Of a DNA stretch of 49,672 nucleotides, positions 44,195-49,672 are shown in pieces. Made by a program: the position numbers and the translations under genes. Under the pieces are notes generated by a model that did no database searches, had not been told where the DNA came from, and saw only the letters and a program-made list of their open reading frames with translations. The DNA is from Thecamonas trahens ATCC 50062. Its lineage: Eukaryota > Apusozoa > Apusomonadida > Apusomonadidae. The number at the start of each line of letters is the position of its first letter. Position 1 is the stretch's first letter. The stretch is from the NCBI RefSeq assembly GCF_000142905.1, contig NW_013657660.1, forward strand, positions 173,983-223,654. The letters are read 5' to 3'.

Positions 44195-46273
44195 ATGTCC
44201 ACCGCGTGGTCACGCAAAGGCCGCGGCGAGGCCCAGTCGTGGGAGGCCCTAGGTGGGCGCGCCACGTCAGTGGAGCAGCTGACCTCGGGCCCCACGGGCT
44301 ACCACCCTCCGCCGACCAACTCCGCCGCGGCGACCGGAGCGGGTGTGGGCATGGCGGCTGCAGCTATGCCCCACCCTGCTCCCACGCCGGCGTCTCTGGC
44401 AGGGCCCGCTGCGCCCGGCCCCGCGCCCGCTGCACTCAACCCGTACCATTCGCAGCCTCAGCAGGTAGCGGGGCACGGCGAGCAGTGCCGGCACGGGCAC
44501 TCGCACGGCGGTGGCGCGGGACACGGGCACTCGCATGGCAGTGCCGGAGCCGGTATGATGCCTGCACTGACCGGTTCGGACCGTGACCTGTTTGTGGCCT
44601 GTGGTGCCGGTAACCTCGACCTGGTCAAGCGGCTGGTGGCCATGGGCGGTGACGTGCGGTCGTTTGACGCCAAGGGCGCGACCGCGCTCCACTGGGCGGC
44701 GCTTAACAACCAGACAGCCGTGGTGCGGTATCTGCTGGCCGAGGGTGCGGATCCAAATGCGCCCAACTCGGTCTCGCTTCAGACGCCGCTCCACTGGGCC
44801 GCTATCCACGGCTACATGGACACGGTCAAGATCCTGCTCGATGAGGGCAAGGCCGACCTGGCCAAGTCGGACGCGCAGGGCTTCAACGCCCTTCACCACG
44901 CCGTGCAGTACGGGCAGACGCTCTGCGCCCACTTTCTCATCGAGCGTGGGCTCGACGTTGACTCGCGCGACGACGCCCAGCACACGCCGCTCCTCTGGGC
45001 TGCCTACCGTGGGCACGCCGAGACCGCCCAGTATCTGCTCTCGCGCGGCGCCTCCATCCATGCCCAGGACGAGACTGGATGCTCGGCGCTGCACTGGACC
45101 GCGCTCAAGAACCATCTCGAGGTGGCCAAAATTCTCGTCAAGGCTGGTGCCTCGCTCGAGCTCCGCGACGACTCGGACTGCACGCCCGAGGCGTGCGCTG
45201 TGGAGAAAAACCACACCACCCTCGCACAGTACCTCAACTGGGTCCGGGTTGCCGGCTCGGCCGACTCGGCCGACGCCCTCATCGCCTCTTCATCCAAGAC
45301 CGACAAGGCCGTGGTCTACGGCACCTTTGCCGCCCTCTTCCCAGCGCTCGGTGCTCTCCTCGGCTGGTTTTCGCTCCTCTCCGCGCTCGTGGTCTGCTTC
45401 CCACTCGTCGGCGGTCTCGTCTACCTGCTCCGCTCGCGGCTGACCACCGACAATCAGGACTTTGCCTACCTCGGCATCCTGCACTCGTCAGTCCTTGTCG
45501 GCTACTCGCTCTGGGTCCGGGTTGTCCTGCCGCTGGCGGCGCCGTCGATCTTCTCCTCAATCGCCATCCTTGTCCTCACCATTGTTGCCGGCACCGCGTA
45601 CTGGCGGCTGGTGCGATCGGATCCGGGCTTTACTGCCGTTGCCGAGGACTTTGACTCGATGCTCGACGACGCCGCCGCTGGGCGGTCGTCGGGCGCCTTT
45701 TGCCGGCACTGCAAGACCCGCAAGCCGTTGCGCTCGGAGCACTGCCTCAAGTGCAAGCGGTGTGTCTCCAAGTACTCGCACCACTGCCCGTGGGCAAACA
45801 ACTGTGTCGGCGGCGGGAACCAAGGCGCGTCGCTCGCCTGCCTCCTCGCCGCCACCCTGCTCATGTATCTGTTCGAGGCCCAGACGCTGGTGGCGGTGAC
45901 CAACTCGGCGCGTGGGCTCTCGATGTGGAACGTCTTTGGCCTCATCACCCACATGTACGCCCTCTCACCCTCGCTCTTTCTCGTCTTTGCTTGGGGCGTC
46001 ATCAACACGCTCTGGATGACTCGCCTCTCGTACTCGACGCTCCTCTACCTGCGGACAGGGCTCACCATCCACGAGAACCTCACCCGCAAGGCGTATCTCT
46101 ACGCCGGTCCCGGGCGGTCGTACGCCAACCCGTTTGATGGCGGCTCAATGCTCAACATCAAGCGGTTCTTTGGCCTCGCGCCTGAGCCGTACGACTGGAG
46201 CTCGCTCTACACCCTGCCAGGCTCGGAGCACAGCGCGACCGAGCGCTCAGGCTCGGGCTCTATGATGGCTTGA
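44195..46273 (+). CDS. ankyrin-repeat DHHC-type palmitoyltransferase (SHHC variant)
   Basis: 692-aa protein of the ZDHHC17/HIP14 and yeast Akr1 type, which transfers palmitate to cysteines of substrate proteins at Golgi or endosomal membranes. The N-terminus has a His/Gly tract (HGHSHGGGAGHGHSHG). About six ankyrin repeats follow at about 130-350 (GATALHWAALNNQTAVVRYLL, TPLHWAAIHGYMDTVKILL, NALHHAVQYGQTLCAHFLI, TPLLWAAYRGHAETAQYLL, SALHWTALKNHLEVAKILV). Then come two membrane helices, the Cys-rich domain (CRHCKTRKPLRSEHCLKCKRC) and two more helices. The family's DHHC motif reads SHHC here (S528-C531, in YSHHCPWANNC). The catalytic Cys and both His remain, but the Asp is Ser. A TIHE segment takes the place of TTxE, and NPFDGGSMLNIKRFFG matches the C-terminal motif of HIP14. 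Activity is likely but not certain. Confidence 0.93.
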   Translation: MSTAWSRKGRGEAQSWEALGGRATSVEQLTSGPTGYHPPPTNSAAATGAGVGMAAAAMPHPAPTPASLAGPAAPGPAPAALNPYHSQPQQVAGHGEQCRHGHSHGGGAGHGHSHGSAGAGMMPALTGSDRDLFVACGAGNLDLVKRLVAMGGDVRSFDAKGATALHWAALNNQTAVVRYLLAEGADPNAPNSVSLQTPLHWAAIHGYMDTVKILLDEGKADLAKSDAQGFNALHHAVQYGQTLCAHFLIERGLDVDSRDDAQHTPLLWAAYRGHAETAQYLLSRGASIHAQDETGCSALHWTALKNHLEVAKILVKAGASLELRDDSDCTPEACAVEKNHTTLAQYLNWVRVAGSADSADALIASSSKTDKAVVYGTFAALFPALGALLGWFSLLSALVVCFPLVGGLVYLLRSRLTTDNQDFAYLGILHSSVLVGYSLWVRVVLPLAAPSIFSSIAILVLTIVAGTAYWRLVRSDPGFTAVAEDFDSMLDDAAAGRSSGAFCRHCKTRKPLRSEHCLKCKRCVSKYSHHCPWANNCVGGGNQGASLACLLAATLLMYLFEAQTLVAVTNSARGLSMWNVFGLITHMYALSPSLFLVFAWGVINTLWMTRLSYSTLLYLRTGLTIHENLTRKAYLYAGPGRSYANPFDGGSMLNIKRFFGLAPEPYDWSSLYTLPGSEHSATERSGSGSMMA

Positions 46274-46561
46274 CCCTTAGCGGCACAGTCGTTCGGGTGC
46301 GTTGTTACGCGCCTCAAAGTGAACAACACAGTACACATTAGACAGTATATGACCCAGCGAGTCCTCTCACTTGCCGGCCGATTGGCTTCGCAGGTCTGTG
46401 GCTTGAGGATTGGAGGTCCGCACGGCCGGGATGCCGCTCGCCGCGCGTGGCGCCCATGTGCAACATGTCCAAGCTGCCGTTGCGCTGACAGTACAGCCCA
46501 CTACGACATCACCTGCACGTGTGCTCATGTTTATCGCCGCCCGGTGCTGTAGAGAACGCGG
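46274..46561. other. intergenic region between convergent genes
   Basis: 288 bases between the 3' ends of the palmitoyltransferase and USP47-like genes, the roomiest convergent spacer of the window. GC content is somewhat lower than in the genes. Short ORFs here (for example 46319-46552) have no coding character. No RNA gene was recognised. Confidence 0.5.
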
Positions 46562-49548
46562 CTACGACTCGGGCTTGAGCTCGTTCTTGGCCTCGGCCTC
46601 GGCCTCGCCGTCAACTGCCGGCTTGTCCTCGCTGGCCCCGCCCGCGCTCGGTGGCGCGACGTAGTCGTCATCGTATCGGGTGTGGATGCGGAGGCCAGAC
46701 TCTTTGGGCCGACGCTCGAGGACCGAGTCTGGAATGATGGCGGCCTCGGTCTCGTCCTTGTACAGCAGGAGAACGCCATCGCGGAGGAGGAGCGGCGACT
46801 CGCCGACGACCAGCGCGTCCGACATGGCCCACTGCAGGTCGAGCACCGCGTCCTGCAGGTCGGCCTGCGAGGTGGCAATGAGCGGCTTGGCGACGCGGAT
46901 CACGTCGAGGTCAAGACCCGAGATCGACGCAACCTGCGCCCGGAGCTCGCCCAGGCTCGCGCCCAGCGGAACAACCATCTCGGTCTGGACTGGCTCGGCC
47001 GACCAGGTTGACGGCAGCCAGCGCTGGACTCGGACGACCACGAGGTCTTCGCTCGTCTTCGTCTCGACCGGTACAACCTGCAGTGCGAGCGAGTGCCGGT
47101 CCTTGAGCGCCGGCAACGCGTCGGCAAGGGTCAGGTGGCCGAGGAGGACCGCGCCGGCACGGTGGTTGACCCGCTCGCGGAGTCGGGCGTGCATACCGCC
47201 GTCGACGACATCGCGGATGGCCGCAACGTGCATCGGGTGCGACGCCTCGAGTTGGCTCATGGCTGCGATGATGCGAGCGCGGAGGTCGTTGACCGTGATG
47301 CTGCGGTTGACAATGACCTCGACGAGGAGCGACGAGAAGCGGCGGGCCTCGCGGACGTCGCCGCGCGACGAGAGGCCGCCATCGCCACGTGAAGCGGCAG
47401 GCACAGCCGCGGCCGTATCGACCTCAGTCTGCGCCGGCGCCACCACCCGCGCGTAGTCAGAGTCGTACACAAACACCCGGATTTTGTGCTCATCGATTTT
47501 CATCGGCGCGCCGAGGGCGACGTAGACGGCCGAGCCGTCAAAGATGCCGCAGGCCTCGAGGCTCGCCTCCTCGTCCTTGTACTCTTTCGAGAGCAGGTTT
47601 CGGCAGAGCTTGAACTCGTTGACGCCGAGGCCAAGGAGCGGCGCAATGCCCTCGGCCTTCAGCTGGGCGAGCGTCTTGCGGCGATCAAAGGTGACGACCT
47701 GGTCGTACTCGACCTGCGCGCCCGGCGGCGCGTCGGGAGCCAGCGGGAGGTTAAAGTTGACCTCGAGCAGGTTCTGCTCATACTCAAAGCGGCGGACAAT
47801 GACCGAGTCGCCGGGCGTCGCCGGCAGCGGCTCGGCGTACACGCACGAGCCGTCGTCGAGCCCGTGGCGGCCGTAAACAGAGTCGTCCTCGCCATCACCC
47901 GCCGGCGAAGCGTCGAGAACCCGCGCGGTGCCGCGAGCGAGATCGATGGTCACCAGCTGGATGCTCCCCGCGTCAAGGTAGGGATACTGCTCCGCAAAGG
48001 CGGCCTTGAGCGCGGAGAGCGGAGCAGTCTTGGCAATCGGCAGCGGGCGGAGCGGAGTGAAAAAGTTGGTGGCGTAGTCGTTCTCCACAATGGCGCCGGT
48101 CGACTCCATGTCGGCGAGCGTGGCAGACTGGAGCGTGAGCGCGCCTGCGCCGTCGTCGGGGAACTCTTCGCCGGGACTGCGCACCTCAAGGAGGAGCGAC
48201 TTGACAGCCGGGAAGAGAAGGTCCTGCAGGCTCGAGTCAAGCTCGCGGTCGTCGTACACGGCTCCGGGCGTCTTGGTGAACGGGTTGAAGGCGCGGAGGC
48301 GGACGAGGCTGCGATCGATGCTTGCGTCGACAGCGTCAAGCTCATCGAGCGCCTCGTCGAGCGCGGCCCGCAGCGTCCGCGTCGAGTGGACCCGCAGCAT
48401 CGGCGACTCGTCGCCACAGTACACCCGCAGCTTGAGCATGTTCTTCTCGTGCTCGACCTTGGCGCGATGCTCGCGGTAGGCGGCGTTTTCGGTGGCGGTG
48501 TCGGCGAGGCAGAACTCCGGGATGGCGCTCGCTGGAACGTCAGCCATGTTGCGGGCCTCGTCAACCCGCCGGTACATGAGCATGTAAGCGGTGGCCGGCG
48601 ACTCTTCCGAGCCGCCGGGCGTGACCTGCTCGACCTCGGCGATGGCGTCTTCCAGGCCGACCGCCGCGAGCATCTCGGGAGTGGCGGGCGAGACCTTGGA
48701 GTCGTTAAAATTGAACCACGCGCCGAGCGCAAACGAGTATACGTACGCGTAGTAGTGGCCGCCCATGGCGCCACCGGCGTGGATCATGATGGAGAACAGC
48801 TGGTAGCGGACCGGCGCTGAGGCGCCCGTCGCGAGGAACGGCGCCATGTCCAGAAACTGCGGAAAGGTGACAAAGTCGTGGACCTTGACCCGCGACATGG
48901 TCATGTAGTCAAAGTCAAAGCGGGCGAGCTGGAGCGAGAGCAGATACGGCAGCTTCTTGATCGACATGCCCTTGAGTGCATCAACCTTGGCATTGCATCC
49001 CGAGCACTGGTACTGGTTGTCGCCCTCGAGCCGTTCGGGCTCGACAAACGCCGCGAGGCCGTCGGTGATGCTCGCCAGGCCGCGGATCGGGACCTGGATG
49101 TCCTGGAACGTGTCGTTGCGCTCCGACACATACGGGCACGCCTGGCAGTCGATGTACCCGGTCATGATGCCCTCGTACAGCGTGGTGACCAGCGCGGCTG
49201 CCGACTCGGGTGCGTCGCCTTGCTCCGGCCCCTCGGCTCCGGCAAACAGCATCCGATGCAGAAACGACTTGTCGAGCGCCTCAAACAAGACTCGGCAGAG
49301 CTCCTGCACATCGTGCTGCTCAAAGGCCTCGTTGCCAAACCACCCGAATGAGCGGGTCAGCGCCCGAGTGCCCACAGCCTCGCTCTCCATCAGATCAAGC
49401 CTGCCAAACAACTTCTGCAGCTGATACGGGATGCACGACTCGGTCTCGCCATCTGCCTCGGCGTCATAGCTCCACGAGTACAGCTTGGCCTTGAACTCGG
49501 GCGTCATGAACAGTGTCTGCAGCAGCGAGTTCATGTAGCATGTCGCGC
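46562..49548 (-). CDS. USP47: USP47-like ubiquitin-specific protease, 5' partial
   Basis: A cysteine deubiquitinase. The long frame from MNSLLQTLFMTPEF (49534) extends to 49548, where CTCCAG on the minus strand is a good splice acceptor, giving GATCYMNSLLQTLF. So the catalytic Cys (codon 49538-49540) opens this exon, and the preceding NQ part and N-terminus are in an exon at or beyond the window edge. Seen in order: IPYQLQKLFGRLD, TRSFGWFGNEAFEQHDVQELCRVLFEALD, a zinc finger (CQAC ... CSGC), LPYLLSLQLARFDFDYMTMSRVK, the His box GGAMGGHYYAYVYSF, FNFNDSKVSP and ATAYMLMYRRVDEARN. A long C-terminal region follows with ubiquitin-like stretches and an acidic tail. The order and wording match USP47, which regulates beta-catenin and base-excision repair in animals, rather than USP7. 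Confidence 0.92.
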
Positions 49549-49672
49549 CTGGAGCAATGGAACGGTGGTGAGTCGCATTGGAAGGCAGGGCGGAGGGGGG
49601 AGGGGGAGGGGGGGGGTGGGGGGAGGGGGAGGGAGGAGGAGGAGGGACGGAGGGTACGTTCGGTTGGGTCGG
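49549..49672 (-). other. probable USP47 intron with G/C-rich tract
   Basis: On the minus strand this reads as a C/T-rich stretch ending in a CAG acceptor at 49549-49550, as expected for an intron. It includes G runs on the given strand (about 49588-49640). The donor was not placed with confidence; GTACCC near 49650 is one candidate. The window ends here. Confidence 0.5.

Noticed and set aside
46319..46552. 77-aa ORF in the 46274-46561 spacer
   Set aside because: No coding bias, odd composition, and lies in the shared 3' region of two convergent genes.
47486..48820. 444-aa plus-strand ORF
   Set aside because: Antisense of the USP47-like gene, whose catalytic and C-terminal sequence is clearly conserved.
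1..49672. tRNA, rRNA or transposon sequences
   Set aside because: Spacers were read on both strands for cloverleaf arms, conserved rRNA words, terminal repeats and transposase motifs; none was convincing. Absence is by eye only.

Overview
This is nuclear DNA from a eukaryote, very probably a free-living unicellular protist. The gene content includes a kinesin, a cohesin Scc3/STAG subunit, COP9 signalosome subunit 4, an Ariadne-type RBR ubiquitin ligase, a USP47-like deubiquitinase, a RasGEF, a PIP kinase, a MAPKKK-like kinase, a DHHC-type acyltransferase and a mitochondrial medium-chain acyl-CoA dehydrogenase with a GT..AG intron. Base composition is strongly GC-rich, with G/C-ending codons. 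Introns are few and short, genes are packed tightly, and long spurious antisense frames are common. The style is what I associate with the apusomonad Thecamonas trahens, but that name is an inference I could not check.

Layout from left to right. 59-283 (-) is a small unknown protein. 775-2874 (+) is a PPR-like organelle protein. 2884-4053 (-) is unknown. 4188-6179 (+) is a kinesin. 6168-8018 (-) is an Ariadne RBR ligase. 8090-12528 (+) is a Cas4/RecB-like nuclease joined to an SF1 helicase. 12530-14643 (-) is a LIM domain joined to a PIP kinase. 14835-15913 (-) is unknown. 16431-20516 (-) is a RasGEF with a long acidic repetitive N-terminus. 21035-24739 (+) is cohesin Scc3/STAG. 24781-25803 (-) is a divergent protein kinase. 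25802-26215 (+) is a broken acidic reading frame. 26228-32022 (-) is a giant FG-GAP, beta-helix, Cys-rich, multi-TM protein. 32523-35105 (+) is a coiled-coil, CEP89-like protein. 35163-36629 (-) is UDP-GlcNAc pyrophosphorylase. 36858-38507 (-) is a MAPKKK-like kinase fused to a response-regulator receiver domain. 39138-40814 (+) is a WD40, TFIIIC-like protein. 41013-42448 (+) is the acyl-CoA dehydrogenase. 42732-43979 (+) is CSN4. 44195-46273 (+) is an ankyrin-repeat palmitoyltransferase. 46562-49548 (-) is USP47-like and is partial at its 5' end.

The genes are housekeeping and signalling loci with no operon logic; each is read as an independent transcription unit. Convergent neighbours often end within a few bases of each other and in one case overlap. 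Leaders just upstream of start codons are rich in C/A and C/T simple repeats.

Two themes stand out. One is unusual domain fusions: kinase plus receiver, LIM plus PIP kinase, nuclease plus helicase, and FG-GAP plus beta-helix plus multi-TM. The other is that several clearly conserved genes are broken by apparent single-base indels, mostly in homopolymer runs. This points to sequencing or assembly error more than to real decay. One lower-GC intergenic island (about 32150-32380) carries a candidate box C/D snoRNA. No tRNA, rRNA, CRISPR array or transposon was recognised.
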